Of a stretch of DNA of 64,000 bases, positions 8,788-21,814 are shown piece after piece; the first letter of the stretch is position 1; each line of letters starts with the position of its first letter. The DNA comes from Microvirga soli (GTDB taxonomy: Bacteria; Pseudomonadota; Alphaproteobacteria; Rhizobiales; Beijerinckiaceae), in assembly GCF_016734765.1 (NCBI RefSeq), contig NZ_JAERQE010000006.1, positions 62,001 through 126,000 of the forward strand. The letters run 5' to 3'. Under the pieces are notes generated by a model that did not search any database, was not told the origin of the DNA, and worked only from the letters and a program-made list of their open reading frames with translations. The translations under genes were made by a program, and so were the position numbers.

Positions 8788-10224
8788 ATGATGGCGGTTC
8801 GTGCTGCATTGCTTGTGAGCGTCGCGATTATCACCGGCGGAGCACAGGCCGCCGATCTACCGGCCAAAACAACCGCCCCCGTGGACTATGTCCGTATCTG
8901 CTCCACCTACGGCACTGGCTTTTTCTACATTCCAGGCACAGAAACCTGCCTCCGTGTCAGTGGGCGTGTTCGCGCAGAGTATCTCTACCTCGAGCCTGAT
9001 GACCGTGCCGACGATACAATCGGGTTCCGCGCCCGTGGTCGTTTGAACCTCGATACGCGCACCGCTACCGCCTATGGCCTCCTGCGCACCTATCTTCGCA
9101 TGGAGATGACCCGCAACACCGGTGCGTATGGCGACAGCTCTACCAGCCCTAACATTGCGCAGGCCTTCATTCAGTTCGGGGGACTGACAGCCGGTCGCGC
9201 GGTTTCCTTTTTCACAAATCCGGACTTGCCTGCTCCAAACTTCGGCGATCTGCGCTTCGACGATCCTTCGAACGCTGAAGTGAACCTGCTGGCTTATACC
9301 TTCTCCTTCGGCAACGGCTTCTCGGCCACCCTGTCGCTGGAGGAAGGGCGGCGGGTCAATAACGATCTTGACTTTCCCCTGTTCGGGGTGGGCACTCCGC
9401 CGCCAGCCCTCGCTCCGATCGCCTTCACCTATGGCGGCGAGCGCATTCCGGATGTGGTCGCCAATTTCCGCTACACTGGCACCTGGGGTGGTGCACAGAT
9501 TTCCGGGGCGTTGCATCAGATCCGTGACGTGGCTTTCGGCCTCACCAGTGTCGACGGCGTGACAGTTCCTGTTATCAACCCTATCACTGGCTTGCCGTAT
9601 CCGGCGTATGCCGACACTGACTATGGCTTCGCGATTGGTGCACATGCTTATGCCAACCTGCCGTTTCTCGGAACAGGTGATACAGGCTGGATCTCGGCGA
9701 CCTATACGGACGGTGCCGTCGGCTACATCAATGCCGGTCAGGCGGGCTCAATCAGCAATGCATTCATCGGCGCTGGCACACTTCAGCTTCCCTTCGCGGA
9801 TGCCTTCGTCGATCCTGTCACGGGCGAGTTCGAGACCAACAAGGCCTACGGCATAGCCGGCGGCATCAATCACAACTGGACGCCGACGGTCCAGACAAAT
9901 GTCTTCGGATCCTGGATGCATTTCGACGCGCCTGGGATTGCTCAATATGCGATACCAACGACGCCTGCGACAACGGCGGCTGGCATAGCGGGGGCGTCTA
10001 CAGGGATCGTTGACTTCAACGAGTATCGGGTCGGCGTCAACGCAATATGGACGCCAGTGGAAGGCTTTCTCATCGGCGTTGAGGCGCTCTACATCAGGGT
10101 CGATCCACGCGGCCGTGCTGCCGTGCCCGTCGCGGATGCGACCGGCACGCCGACCGGCACCTTCCAATCAACCGGCTCGGAGAATACTTGGGAAGGCCGA
10201 CTTCGTATTCAACGCGACTTCTAA
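8788..10224 (+). CDS. Outer-membrane porin, Rhizobiales type (Porin_2 family)
   Basis: A general diffusion porin of the outer membrane. The mature start AADLPAKTTAPVDYVRICS, followed by GTGFFYIPGTETCLRVSGR and RAEYLY, is the hallmark of the Omp2/Porin_2 family of Rhizobiales; the protein ends in RIQRDF, with the terminal aromatic residue needed for beta-barrel assembly. The signal peptide covers about 22 residues and ends AQA. I chose the ATG at 8788 because GGAGG lies 7 bases upstream; the frame is open further upstream but that part has no signal character. It gives 478 residues. It lies 158 bp after the transporter gene and probably has its own promoter. Confidence 0.92.
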   Translation: MMAVRAALLVSVAIITGGAQAADLPAKTTAPVDYVRICSTYGTGFFYIPGTETCLRVSGRVRAEYLYLEPDDRADDTIGFRARGRLNLDTRTATAYGLLRTYLRMEMTRNTGAYGDSSTSPNIAQAFIQFGGLTAGRAVSFFTNPDLPAPNFGDLRFDDPSNAEVNLLAYTFSFGNGFSATLSLEEGRRVNNDLDFPLFGVGTPPPALAPIAFTYGGERIPDVVANFRYTGTWGGAQISGALHQIRDVAFGLTSVDGVTVPVINPITGLPYPAYADTDYGFAIGAHAYANLPFLGTGDTGWISATYTDGAVGYINAGQAGSISNAFIGAGTLQLPFADAFVDPVTGEFETNKAYGIAGGINHNWTPTVQTNVFGSWMHFDAPGIAQYAIPTTPATTAAGIAGASTGIVDFNEYRVGVNAIWTPVEGFLIGVEALYIRVDPRGRAAVPVADATGTPTGTFQSTGSENTWEGRLRIQRDF

Positions 10225-10458
10225 GAAGAGGGCTTCGTTGCAGTCGCTTGAGAGGATCATGACCGCCGCAGCGGCTCATCCAAATCGGCTACAGGCATCG
10301 CCACAACTGCGCAGGTAGCGTGAACTCAATTTAAATCCGGATCGGATGTATGTGTTCGCCGCGACTACGTCTGCAGTGATGGATAATAGGTTTGTGTTCG
10401 ACGATCATAAGTTCTCAAACGCCGGTTACGACCTTTCTGCTCTTTAAGCGTCAGGCAT

Positions 10459-11046
10459 TCAGGTTCGGTGCTTGGCGAACTCCTCTCTCGTATCGATATC
10501 CTGGATGATGGCCGAGTCCTCCGTCGGCCATTCCAAGACATCCGACCTTCCGCGTAGAACCGCGCCTGCGCCAATGTCCCCGGATAGTTCTGCAATCGTG
10601 GCCTGAAGTGCACGCGAGAGTACCACGGGATTGCCTCTCTGACCGTTCAACACGGGAACGAGAGCCGTTGGCTCTCCCATGTCGTGCCAGCTGGCAACGA
10701 GAGCATCGATGAGCTCGGGCCTTACAAATGGCATATCTCCAAGGAGAACAATTGCGGCCCGCGCCTCTGGTGGCAACACGGAGAAGCCGGCTTTCAAGGA
10801 GGTTGAGAGGCCATCGGCGAACAGAGGATTGTGAACGACCTGGATCGCAAGTCCCTGCAGTTCGGCCTGAACCGCCTCAGCGCGATGGCCCGTCACTACA
10901 ATCACCGGAACGGCGGTGGAATGGACGGCAGCCTCCGCCACGTGGCGTACCAGGGCCTTGCCGCCGACACGGGCCAGCAGCTTCGGTTCCTCACCGAACC
11001 GGGTTCCGCGCCCGGCCGCCAGAAGAATGGCCGCCACATCGCTCAT
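10459..11046 (-). CDS. MobA/MocA-like molybdenum cofactor nucleotidyltransferase
   Basis: A nucleotidyltransferase that probably attaches CMP to molybdopterin to give the cytosine dinucleotide cofactor used by CO-dehydrogenase/xanthine-oxidase-type enzymes. The nucleotide-binding start ILLAAGRGTRFGEEPKLL and the downstream VLLGDMPFV are typical of the family; 195 residues is normal. Its ATG overlaps the stop of the MoeA-like gene by four bases, so it is the last gene of the minus-strand maturation operon (13080 down to 10459). Neighbourhood with coxSLM supports MocA rather than MobA. Confidence 0.87.
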   Translation of the reverse strand: MSDVAAILLAAGRGTRFGEEPKLLARVGGKALVRHVAEAAVHSTAVPVIVVTGHRAEAVQAELQGLAIQVVHNPLFADGLSTSLKAGFSVLPPEARAAIVLLGDMPFVRPELIDALVASWHDMGEPTALVPVLNGQRGNPVVLSRALQATIAELSGDIGAGAVLRGRSDVLEWPTEDSAIIQDIDTREEFAKHRT

Positions 11047-12062
11047 TCCTCACCCTCACTCTCGCCGCCCTCGCGGGGCTGCGGCCGCGAGACGATTTCC
11101 ATGAGCAGTCCGCCGACTCCGAGGGACATGATATCGGCTCGTGTCACGGGCACGTCCGCAAGAAGGCGGTGCAGGATCCAGTCGAATCCGTTTTCCTTGG
11201 GGGATCGGGCACAGCCTGGAGCGCCGATCACAGGCTTGCCGGCAATGGAGCCCACAAGAAGCAGATTCCCCGGATCGACCGGCATGCCGAAATGCTCCAC
11301 CCGGCCGCCGGCCATCTCGATGGCCGATGGAATGACGTCGCGACGGTCCGCAATGGCCGATGCTCCGAAGACGATAATGAGGTCCGTGTCGCCACATGCC
11401 TGGGAAGCCAACTCCTGCGCTAGGGCGGCCGCCTCGTGGACGACGCGGCGATCCTGCATGATCCTTGCGCCCGTTGGCTCCAGTCGTCTGCCGAGCACGG
11501 CAAGGGTCTTGTCGATTACGCTCGGCTTGAGTCCTGGAAGAGCCGTTGAGATGACGCCGACTCGACCCCGGGCGTAAGGCGAGATGCGCAAGGCGCTCCT
11601 GCCTGCTCTCTCGATTCCTTGCTTTAGCAAGACTTCTGGGATGGCGTAGGGAATGATCTTGACGGTGCCGACCATTTCCCCTGCGACGACCGGCTTGTAG
11701 GCAGGCAGAGTGGCTGCTGTCATGGCCTCGTCGACCGCGTTAAGGCCATGGATCGCGTCTACATCGATGAGGAGAACGCCCGAAGTTTGGGCATAGAGAT
11801 TGGAGCGCCCGGTAAAGGGGGCTTCGACCGTCACGTTGCTGCCTGCAAGCACATGAGCAAGCTGGGAAGCCGCTTCGTCTTCAGCAATGTCACCAGGTTC
11901 GAACCGGGCTGCGATGAGGGTCTCGACACCGGCCCGCTTCAGCCGCAAAGCGATCTCGGATGTGACAAGAGTTCCCTTCTTCACCGTCACTTCACCGGCC
12001 CTGACGCTGTGAGCCGCCAAGGCCCCAACTGCCTCCTCGACTGAAACAAGGCCGAACTTCAC
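11043..12062 (-). CDS. Molybdopterin-binding / MoeA-like protein
   Basis: It has a MoeA-type architecture: an amino-terminal part with KFGLVSVEEAVGALAAHS and VKKGTLVTSEIALRLKRAG, then a MoCF-type cofactor-binding fold in the carboxy half (LIIVFGASAIADRRDVIPSA, VGSIAGKPVIGAPGC). The 339 residues are shorter than full MoeA. A GTG start at 12062 overlaps the end of the xdhC gene. In cox and xdh gene clusters such proteins are thought to help deliver or modify the molybdenum cofactor; its precise step is not known. Confidence 0.8.
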   Translation of the reverse strand: MKFGLVSVEEAVGALAAHSVRAGEVTVKKGTLVTSEIALRLKRAGVETLIAARFEPGDIAEDEAASQLAHVLAGSNVTVEAPFTGRSNLYAQTSGVLLIDVDAIHGLNAVDEAMTAATLPAYKPVVAGEMVGTVKIIPYAIPEVLLKQGIERAGRSALRISPYARGRVGVISTALPGLKPSVIDKTLAVLGRRLEPTGARIMQDRRVVHEAAALAQELASQACGDTDLIIVFGASAIADRRDVIPSAIEMAGGRVEHFGMPVDPGNLLLVGSIAGKPVIGAPGCARSPKENGFDWILHRLLADVPVTRADIMSLGVGGLLMEIVSRPQPREGGESEGEE

Positions 12063-12751
12063 GCCGAGCGCCTCCGGTCTTTTCGCAGAGTTGCGACGAT
12101 TTCGGCCAGGATGGAGACGGCGATTTCCGCAGGCGAAACCGCTCCGATGTCGAGCCCAATCGGGGCATGGATGCGGGCAAGATCCGCTTCCGCAAATCCG
12201 GCTTCGCTTAGGCGCTGAACGCGCCGCTCATGAGTTTTGCGCGAGCCGAGCGCGCCGATGTAGAAGCACTCCGAGCGGAGGGCCGCCTTGAGCGCAGGAT
12301 CGTCGATCTTCGGATCATGGGTGAGCGCTATGAGGGCTGTGTACCGGTCGATCCCGATCTCCGGCAGAACCGCATCTGGCCACTCCGGCAGCAGCGGCAC
12401 ATCGGGAAAACGCTCGGGCGTTGCGAAAGCCGTGCGCGGGTCGATGATGGTCACGTCGAGATCGAGGCCTTTGGCCATAGGCGCGAGTGCTTGGCTAATA
12501 TGGACAGCCCCAATGACTACCACTCTCACCGGCGGCGTTTGCACGGTCAGGAAGAACTGGCGGCCATCCCGCTCGACGATCCCGCTCTTGCCTCGGCGCA
12601 AATTGTCCCGCAGTTCCTGAGCCAGCGGGTCTGTTTCAACCTCCGCCTCCCGGACTAAGCGCTGCTCGCCGGATGCGGTGTCGGTCACAAGGACGGCGGC
12701 GCGCCGCGCGGCGCGCTCTGCATTGAGATCGGACAAGAGGCTCAGGCGCAT
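12059..12751 (-). CDS. XdhC family protein, Rossmann domain (CoxF/CoxI-like)
   Basis: XdhC-type chaperones bind the molybdenum cofactor and help its sulfuration and insertion into xanthine-dehydrogenase-family enzymes. The carboxy part has the XdhC Rossmann fold: VRVVVIGAVHISQALAPMA, DVTIIDPRTAFATPERFP, then FYIGALGSRKTHERRVQRL. The 230 residues carry the carboxy-terminal domain; the missing amino-terminal CoxI-like domain is encoded separately just upstream (12757-13080), so a normally fused protein is split in two here. The ATG is at 12751, five bases after the preceding stop. Confidence 0.88.
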   Translation of the reverse strand: MRLSLLSDLNAERAARRAAVLVTDTASGEQRLVREAEVETDPLAQELRDNLRRGKSGIVERDGRQFFLTVQTPPVRVVVIGAVHISQALAPMAKGLDLDVTIIDPRTAFATPERFPDVPLLPEWPDAVLPEIGIDRYTALIALTHDPKIDDPALKAALRSECFYIGALGSRKTHERRVQRLSEAGFAEADLARIHAPIGLDIGAVSPAEIAVSILAEIVATLRKDRRRSA

Positions 12752-12756
12752 ACCGT

Positions 12757-13080
12757 CTAATCCACCCGCTCGACGTAGACCCTGATCCGCCCGCCGCAGG
12801 ACAACCCCACCTGCCAGGCGGTCTCGTCGGCCACCCCGAACTCGATCATGCGCGGCTTTCCGTCTGCGATGACATCCAGGGCCTCGGTGATCACGGCACC
12901 TTCGACGCAGCCGCCGGAGACGGAGCCGAGAAAGTTCGTGTCTTCGTCGATCACCAAGTGGCTCCCCACGGGACGCGGTGCCGACCCCCAGGTCTCGACT
13001 ACGGTCGCGATGGCGACGCCCCTGCCCTCGCGCCTCCAGGCTTCTGCCGTCCTCAGGATGTCAGTATCGGTCGAGAGCAT
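12757..13080 (-). CDS. XdhC/CoxI amino-terminal domain protein
   Basis: A small protein with the XdhC/CoxI amino-terminal domain: VAIATVVETWGSAPRPVGSH, FLGSVSGGCVEGAVITEA, and the conserved Cys in VGLSCGGRIRVYVERV. I chose the ATG at 13080 (107 residues, GGGAAA upstream) over a TTG at 13095. It pairs with the Rossmann-domain protein downstream to make a two-part XdhC. It is the first gene of the minus-strand cofactor-maturation operon and points away from the cox genes. Confidence 0.85.
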   Translation of the reverse strand: MLSTDTDILRTAEAWRREGRGVAIATVVETWGSAPRPVGSHLVIDEDTNFLGSVSGGCVEGAVITEALDVIADGKPRMIEFGVADETAWQVGLSCGGRIRVYVERVD

Positions 13081-13246
13081 GGAATTTCCCGGCAAAAGAA
13101 CGCTTCACTGATCGATACTGCCACCACCGGCCTGCGGACGGCAACCGGCATGCGAATGGGCACCTCATCGTGGCATTGACAGCCACGGCATTGCGGCGTC
13201 TGATTCATCCGGAACAAGCACCTCCGTCGGATGGACCGCCCGCAGG

Positions 13247-13702
13247 ATGCTGAACGATGTCTACAGCCGCCGCATCCTCGAGCTTGCGGCCGACATTCCG
13301 CTTCAGGGGACCCTGGCGGATGCGCATGGAAGCGCGAGGACCTATTCGAAGCTGTGCGGGTCGACAGTCACGGTTTACCTGAAACTCAACGGCGATGTCG
13401 TCAGCGACTTTGCCCATGAGGTGAAGGCCTGTGCCCTGGGGCAGGCCTCTTCATCGGTCATGGGACGGCATGTGGTCGGCTCGACCGCCGAGGAGCTTCG
13501 GGCGCTCCGGGAGACCATGGATCGCATGTTGAAGGCAGGCGGTGATCCTCCTTCCGGTAAGTGGGCCGACTTGGCGTTGCTGGAGCCAGCGCGGGATCTA
13601 AAGGCCCGTCATGCCTCCATCCTCCTCACCTTCGAGGCAGTCGTCGATGCACTGGCCAAGGCTGAGGCAGCCGAGAAGGAACAAGCCGCCACCGGCACCT
13701 GA
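13247..13702 (+). CDS. IscU/NifU-N-like iron-sulfur cluster scaffold protein
   Basis: A 151-residue protein of the NifU amino-terminal/IscU fold (NDVYSRRILELAADIP, KLCGSTVTVYLKLNGD, KACALGQASSSVMG). Cys in KLCGS and KACALG match the first two scaffold cysteines. The third position, within KARHASILLTFEAV, is Ala rather than Cys, so cluster assembly may differ from classical IscU. It precedes coxG and coxS on the same strand and may serve the [2Fe-2S] clusters of the small subunit. The start lacks a strong ribosome binding site. Confidence 0.78.
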   Translation: MLNDVYSRRILELAADIPLQGTLADAHGSARTYSKLCGSTVTVYLKLNGDVVSDFAHEVKACALGQASSSVMGRHVVGSTAEELRALRETMDRMLKAGGDPPSGKWADLALLEPARDLKARHASILLTFEAVVDALAKAEAAEKEQAATGT

Positions 13703-13801
13703 CACCGCACCAAGAGTGCATTGCAGCAATGCTTGGCAGGTGACGCGCTGCCTGATTTGCCCTTACTCTGCTATGGGCTGGTGACATGAGGAGAACGCAG
13801 C

Positions 13802-14263
13802 ATGGCAATGACGATGCAGGGCGAAGTCGCACTTCCGGCCGATCGAGCGACGGTCTGGGCGGCCCTCAACGATCCGGAAGTCCTGAAGGCGGCGATTCCC
13901 GGTTGCCAGGCGCTGGAGAAGGTCAGCGACACGGAGTTCCAGGCAACCGCCAAGGTCTCGGTCGGGCCTGTGAAGGCAACCTTCAAGGGCGGCGTCACCC
14001 TCACCGATCTCGACCCACCCAACGGCTATACGATCAGCGGAGAGGGACAGGGCGGTGTTGCCGGCTGGGCCAAGGGCGGCGCGAAGGTGCGGCTCGAAGA
14101 CATGGATGGCGGAACCAAGCTGGTCTATGACGTCGAGGCCAATGTGGGCGGCAAGATCGCCCAGCTCGGCGGGCGCCTCATCAATGGCGTGGCCAAGAAA
14201 TATGCCGACGAGTTCTTCGCGAACTTCGCCAAGATTTTGTCCCCTGCAGAATCTGCCGCATGA
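13802..14263 (+). CDS. coxG: CoxG-like SRPBCC family protein
   Basis: CoxG proteins have a START/SRPBCC lipid-binding fold and are thought to help anchor or recruit the CO-dehydrogenase complex to the membrane. The 153 residues show the usual opening MQGEVALPADRATVWAALND, PEVLKAAIPGCQALEKV and the carboxy part GGRLINGVAKKYADEFFANF. The ATG at 13802 follows GAGGAGAA. The gene heads the cox set, 99 bp after the IscU-like gene and 176 bp before coxS. Confidence 0.9.
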   Translation: MAMTMQGEVALPADRATVWAALNDPEVLKAAIPGCQALEKVSDTEFQATAKVSVGPVKATFKGGVTLTDLDPPNGYTISGEGQGGVAGWAKGGAKVRLEDMDGGTKLVYDVEANVGGKIAQLGGRLINGVAKKYADEFFANFAKILSPAESAA

Positions 14264-14439
14264 GCGTAGCCTCATCGGCGATCCTTTGAATCATTCCAAT
14301 GCTTGACCACTTCACCTGAGCGCGCCACACTCAGCTTTGACGGATCGCACTCGTGCGGTTGTCCAACAACAATACCTGCCGGTGCCTGAGACCACCTGAA
14401 GGTTGGCCGGGTTGCTGGCGACTGAGGAGGATATCACGC

Positions 14440-14934
<495 letters not shown>

Positions 14935-15081
14935 GGCGGCACGTTCGAGCACGGCACGGCCCGAACGGATGCAAGCTGCAGGCTGGTCTCGAAGAAGGCA
15001 CCCTCTTTCCAGAGCCTTGTTCGGGAACTCCGCTTCGCTTCAGCACCCGGTTGAGGGCCAACGAGGACAAGGGAGGAATTC

Positions 15082-17445
<2,364 letters not shown>

Positions 17446-17457
17446 GGGAGGACGGGA

Positions 17458-18264
17458 ATGTACGCTTTCGAATACCACCGCCCCACAAGCGTGAAGGAGG
17501 CCGCTGGCCTCGCAGGTCAGGCCGAGGACACCAAGTTCCTCGCCGGCGGCCACACCCTGCTGCCGACCATGAAGCTGCGGCTTGCAGGTCCGGCCAACCT
17601 GATCGATCTCGGCCAGATCGCCGAACTGCGCGGCATCGAACGCTCCGGGGACACGATCACCATCAGGGCCATGATGAAGCACGCGGAAGTCGCGAACTCA
17701 CCCGAGGTGAAGGAGGCGATCCCGGCCCTCGCTGAGATGGCCGAACTCATCGGCGATCCTCATGTGCGCAATCGCGGCACCATCGGCGGCTCCGTCGCCA
17801 ACAACGACCCGTCCGCGGATTATCCGGCTGCCTGTCTTGCCCTGAACGCGACGATCATTACCAACCAGCGCAAGATCGCCGCGGACGATTTCTTCCAGGG
17901 CATCTTCACCACGGCCCTGGAGGAAGGCGAGATCATCACCCAGGTGTCATTCCCGATTCCGTCGCAAGCGGCCTATATCAAGTTCCGCAACCCCGCTTCG
18001 CGCTATGCCCTCGTCGGCGTGTTCGTGGCCAAGCATTCGGATGGGGTGCGGGTCGCCGTGACAGGCGCAGGCTCCAACGGGGTGTTCCGAGTGCCGGAGA
18101 TGGAGCAGGCGCTGAGCGGGAACTTCGCACCGGAGGCTCTGGACGGCGTTGCCGTAGCAGAGGACGAGATGAACAGCGACATGCATGCGGATGCTGCCTA
18201 TCGGGCTCACCTCGTCGGCGTCATGGCACGGCGCGCCGTGCAGGCAGCCGCCACGCGGGGCTGA
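17458..18264 (+). CDS. coxM: CO-dehydrogenase-type medium (FAD) subunit
   Basis: The flavoprotein subunit takes electrons from the iron-sulfur subunit. It has the FAD-binding motifs LAGGHTLLPTMKLR near residue 30 and RNRGTIGGSVANNDPSADYP near residue 105, and the CO_deh_flav_C domain at the end. The 268 residues are at the short end of the normal range. It starts 12 bp after coxL with GGGAGG upstream, so it is in the same operon. Confidence 0.94.
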   Translation: MYAFEYHRPTSVKEAAGLAGQAEDTKFLAGGHTLLPTMKLRLAGPANLIDLGQIAELRGIERSGDTITIRAMMKHAEVANSPEVKEAIPALAEMAELIGDPHVRNRGTIGGSVANNDPSADYPAACLALNATIITNQRKIAADDFFQGIFTTALEEGEIITQVSFPIPSQAAYIKFRNPASRYALVGVFVAKHSDGVRVAVTGAGSNGVFRVPEMEQALSGNFAPEALDGVAVAEDEMNSDMHADAAYRAHLVGVMARRAVQAAATRG

Positions 18265-18291
18265 ACAGCCGCACCCGAACGCCGTTGACTC

Positions 18292-18316
18292 GATGCCCGG
18301 GATCGCCCCGGGCATC
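18292..18316 (+). repeat. Hairpin between coxM and coxD
   Basis: GATGCCCGGG (18292-18301) and CCCGGGCATC (18307-18316) form a perfect 10-bp stem with a 5-base loop. What follows is TTGCCCTTG rather than a T-run, so it may attenuate or stabilise the message between structural genes and the accessory genes coxD and coxE. Confidence 0.5.
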
Positions 18317-18342
18317 TTGCCCTTGAGGAGGCAGCAAAGCCT

Positions 18343-19253
<911 letters not shown>

Positions 19254-19257
<4 letters not shown>

Positions 19258-20474
19258 CCGACGAGACCATCCGCCAGGGGGAAGGTCGGCTTGCAGACAA
19301 CATCGCGTATTTCGCCCGTGCCCTGCGCGCCGCAGGTCTGCCGGTTGGGCCCGGGGCGGTTCTCGATGCGATTGCGGCGGTCGAAGCCGCAAGGATCGGC
19401 GCGCGCGAGGACTTTTACTGGACGCTCCATGCGGTGTTCGTGAAGCGGCACGAGCACAGCGTCCTGTTCGATCAGGCATTCCGGATCTTTTGGCGGCGGC
19501 GCGCGCTCATTGAGAAGCTTATCGCCCAGATGTCGCCGATTGCTCCCGGCGGAGCCAAGGAAGAGAAGAAGCCACAGGCCGGCGCCCTGCGTGTGGCTGA
19601 GGCCCTGGCTACACCCCGGCAGGAAAAGCCGGAGCCTGCCGAGAAGACTGAGTTCTCCGCCCGCCTGACCGTCTCTGACCGTGAGGTCCTGAAGGCCAAG
19701 GATTTCGCTCAGATGTCGGCGGCCGAGATTGCCGTGGCCAAGCGCCTGATCGCCGAGATGTCCCTGCCTGATGACCAAGTGACCACGCGGCGCTTCCTAT
19801 CCGATCCGCGAGGCCGCCGGATCGATCCGCGCAGGACCTTCAGGCGGTCGCTGCGCGGCGGCGGGGCCGCAATCGATCTGGCCTACCGCTCTCCTGCCGT
19901 GCGCCATGCGCCAGTGGTGGCGCTCATGGACATCTCAGGCTCCATGGCTGACTATTCGCGACTCTTCCTGCATTTCCTGCACGCCATTGCCGAGAAAAGG
20001 CGAAAGGTTCACTCCTTCGTCTTCGCCACGCGCCTGACCAACATCAGTCGTGAGCTGACGGGCCGCGATCCTGACGAGGCGCTGGCCCGTGCCTCGAAGC
20101 GCGTGCAGGACTGGGAAGGCGGGACGCGGATCGCTCATGCTCTCCACGACTTCAACCGCCACTGGTCCCGCCGCGTGCTCGGCCAGGGTGCCATCGTTCT
20201 GCTCTTCACGGACGGTCTTGAGCGGGAGGTGACCAGAGAGCTGACATTCGAAATGGACCGGCTCAAGCGCTCCTGCCGCCGCTTGATATGGCTGAATCCG
20301 CTTCTTCGGTTCGACGGTTTTGAGGCTCGCGCCGCCGGCATCCGGGCCATGCTGCCTTACGCGGACGAGTTCCGCCCGATTCACAACCTGGCGTCGATGG
20401 GGGAGCTCTGCCGAGCCTTGTCCGGTGGCCTGGCCGATCAGGCCAATCCACGCCGTTGGCTGCAGGCTTCTTGA
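19254..20474 (+). CDS. coxE: VWA-domain protein (CoxE-like)
   Basis: Partner of the MoxR ATPase in molybdenum-enzyme maturation. The carboxy half is a von Willebrand factor A domain: the MIDAS motif DISGS is at 226-230 (VALMDISGSMADYSR) and VLLFTDGLERE lies further on. The amino half has the CoxE-type region with a long polar linker (GGAKEEKKPQAGALRVAEA). The 406 residues fit CoxE. The GTG start overlaps the coxD stop. Confidence 0.92.
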
Positions 20475-20556
20475 GGCGCCTGGAATGGAACGCCTCGCCG
20501 GTCTATGAATTCCCTTTGTGACATGGCGACGAACCGCTTGAGAAGGAGTTCGCCCG

Positions 20557-20793
20557 ATGCCCGATCGCACGCAGGACGGCCAACAGCCGGAGGCTCTACG
20601 CTCCTTGAAATCCGCCGCTAAGGCGGGGAGCCAAAAGCCGAAGGACCAAGGTCTCGAAGCACGCGCCGACACAAAGCCTATCCCTGCGCCTCTGGAGCAG
20701 GAACAGGATGCCGCCGCAAAGGTCCTCAAGGAAGGTGTCGAGAAGAATCCGCAAGGGATGGAAGACGCAGCCCGCAAAGCTCCTGAGCGCTAG
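20557..20793 (+). CDS. Small hypothetical hydrophilic protein
   Basis: A 78-residue, highly charged protein rich in Lys, Gln, Ala and Glu, with no membrane segment and probably disordered (PDRTQDGQQPEALRSLKSAA, EQEQDAAAKVLKEGVEKN). The ATG has AAGGAG 10 bases upstream, which argues that it is real. It lies 82 bp after coxE and convergent with the IclR gene. I do not recognise the family. Confidence 0.55.
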   Translation: MPDRTQDGQQPEALRSLKSAAKAGSQKPKDQGLEARADTKPIPAPLEQEQDAAAKVLKEGVEKNPQGMEDAARKAPER

Positions 20794-20823
20794 CTTCTAA
20801 AAGCTTCCACTTTGCCTGGTAGA

Positions 20824-21636
20824 CTATATCGGTTCCATCCCAAGGCTTCGGGTTGGATAACGGAGGGTTGGATCAAAAGGATTGAGCTGCCGGGCGATCC
20901 CCTCCGCTTCGTTTCGCAGCAAATCGACCACCAGCGGCAGCCGATCCCCCTCCAAGCGCTCCGACAAGGTGCCGATGCTCAGGGCCGCCACGGCGCGCCC
21001 TTCCGGATCGCGGATTGGCACCCCCACACCAGCCATGCCAGGAATCAGGCCCGTGTTGAGACTGCAGAAGCCTGCCTTACGGACGTTCTGGATCTGCATC
21101 CGCAACCCGATCTCATCGAACCCGCCACGGTCGAGCAGGCGGGGAACGTTAAAGCGGATCACAGCCTCGCGCTCCTCCTCCGGCAGGAACGACAGGATGG
21201 CAAGACTGCCCTGCCCGATGCCGAGGGGCACCTTGCCGCCGATATCGCCCGTGAAGGTCCTGATCGGGAACGGGCCCTCAACCCGGTCCAGGCAGACTGC
21301 ATCGAACCCGTTCCGCACCAGAAGGAAGATGCTGTCGCTCAACGTGGAGGACAGACGCAGAAGCGCTGGCCGGGCCGTGCTGCGCAATCCACCTGAATGG
21401 GCGGCTTTTGCAGCCAGGACAAAGAAGTCGAGGGCCAACCGGTATTTGCGGCTTACGTCCACCTGCTCGACGAAACCCTCGGCGATCAAGACCTTCAGGG
21501 CCCTGTGGGCGCTAGGTTGAGTGATCCCGCTGGCCGAAGCGATGTCGGTCAGCCGCATTCCGTGACTATCTCCTGCTCCGAGAATCTTCAGGAGAGCCAA
21601 GGCACGCTGCGCTCCAGATACTGTATCTTCCGCCAT
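20824..21636 (-). CDS. IclR-family transcriptional regulator
   Basis: A 270-residue regulator with an amino-terminal winged helix-turn-helix (VSGAQRALALLKILGAGDS, RLTDIASASGITQPSAHRAL) and a GAF-like effector domain (VPLGIGQGSLAILSFLP, GMAGVGVPIRDPEGRAVAAL). It is divergent from the importer/dehydrogenase operon starting at 21815 and is its likely regulator. Its own promoter carries a sequence close to the IclR consensus (21660-21674), suggesting autoregulation. The effector is unknown, probably the operon substrate. Confidence 0.93.
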   Translation of the reverse strand: MAEDTVSGAQRALALLKILGAGDSHGMRLTDIASASGITQPSAHRALKVLIAEGFVEQVDVSRKYRLALDFFVLAAKAAHSGGLRSTARPALLRLSSTLSDSIFLLVRNGFDAVCLDRVEGPFPIRTFTGDIGGKVPLGIGQGSLAILSFLPEEEREAVIRFNVPRLLDRGGFDEIGLRMQIQNVRKAGFCSLNTGLIPGMAGVGVPIRDPEGRAVAALSIGTLSERLEGDRLPLVVDLLRNEAEGIARQLNPFDPTLRYPTRSLGMEPI

Positions 21637-21659
21637 TCAAAACAATTTCTCTAAAGTTT

Positions 21660-21693
21660 TGGAAATTATTTCATTATACGAAACATTTGTCAA
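21660..21693 (-). promoter_or_regulatory. Promoter of the IclR gene with overlapping IclR-type box
   Basis: On the minus strand TTGACA (21693-21688) and AATAAT (21670-21665) are separated by exactly 17 bp, a near-consensus sigma-70 promoter; TATAAT at 21678-21673 is a competing -10. On the plus strand TGGAAATTATTTCAT (21660-21674) agrees at 12 of 14 defined positions with the IclR-family box TGGAAATNATTTCCA as I remember it, and it covers the -10. A bound regulator would block its own transcription. Confidence 0.65.
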
Positions 21694-21814
21694 AAAACTT
21701 TCACATGTTGAAATTAGCGCGTTGACTTGGCTCCAAGGCTCGCCCGTGATGTCAATCCGGGCGTCGTGCTCACTCGGGCTCAAGGCCCGATGCTTTGCAA
21801 GATCGGAGACCAGA

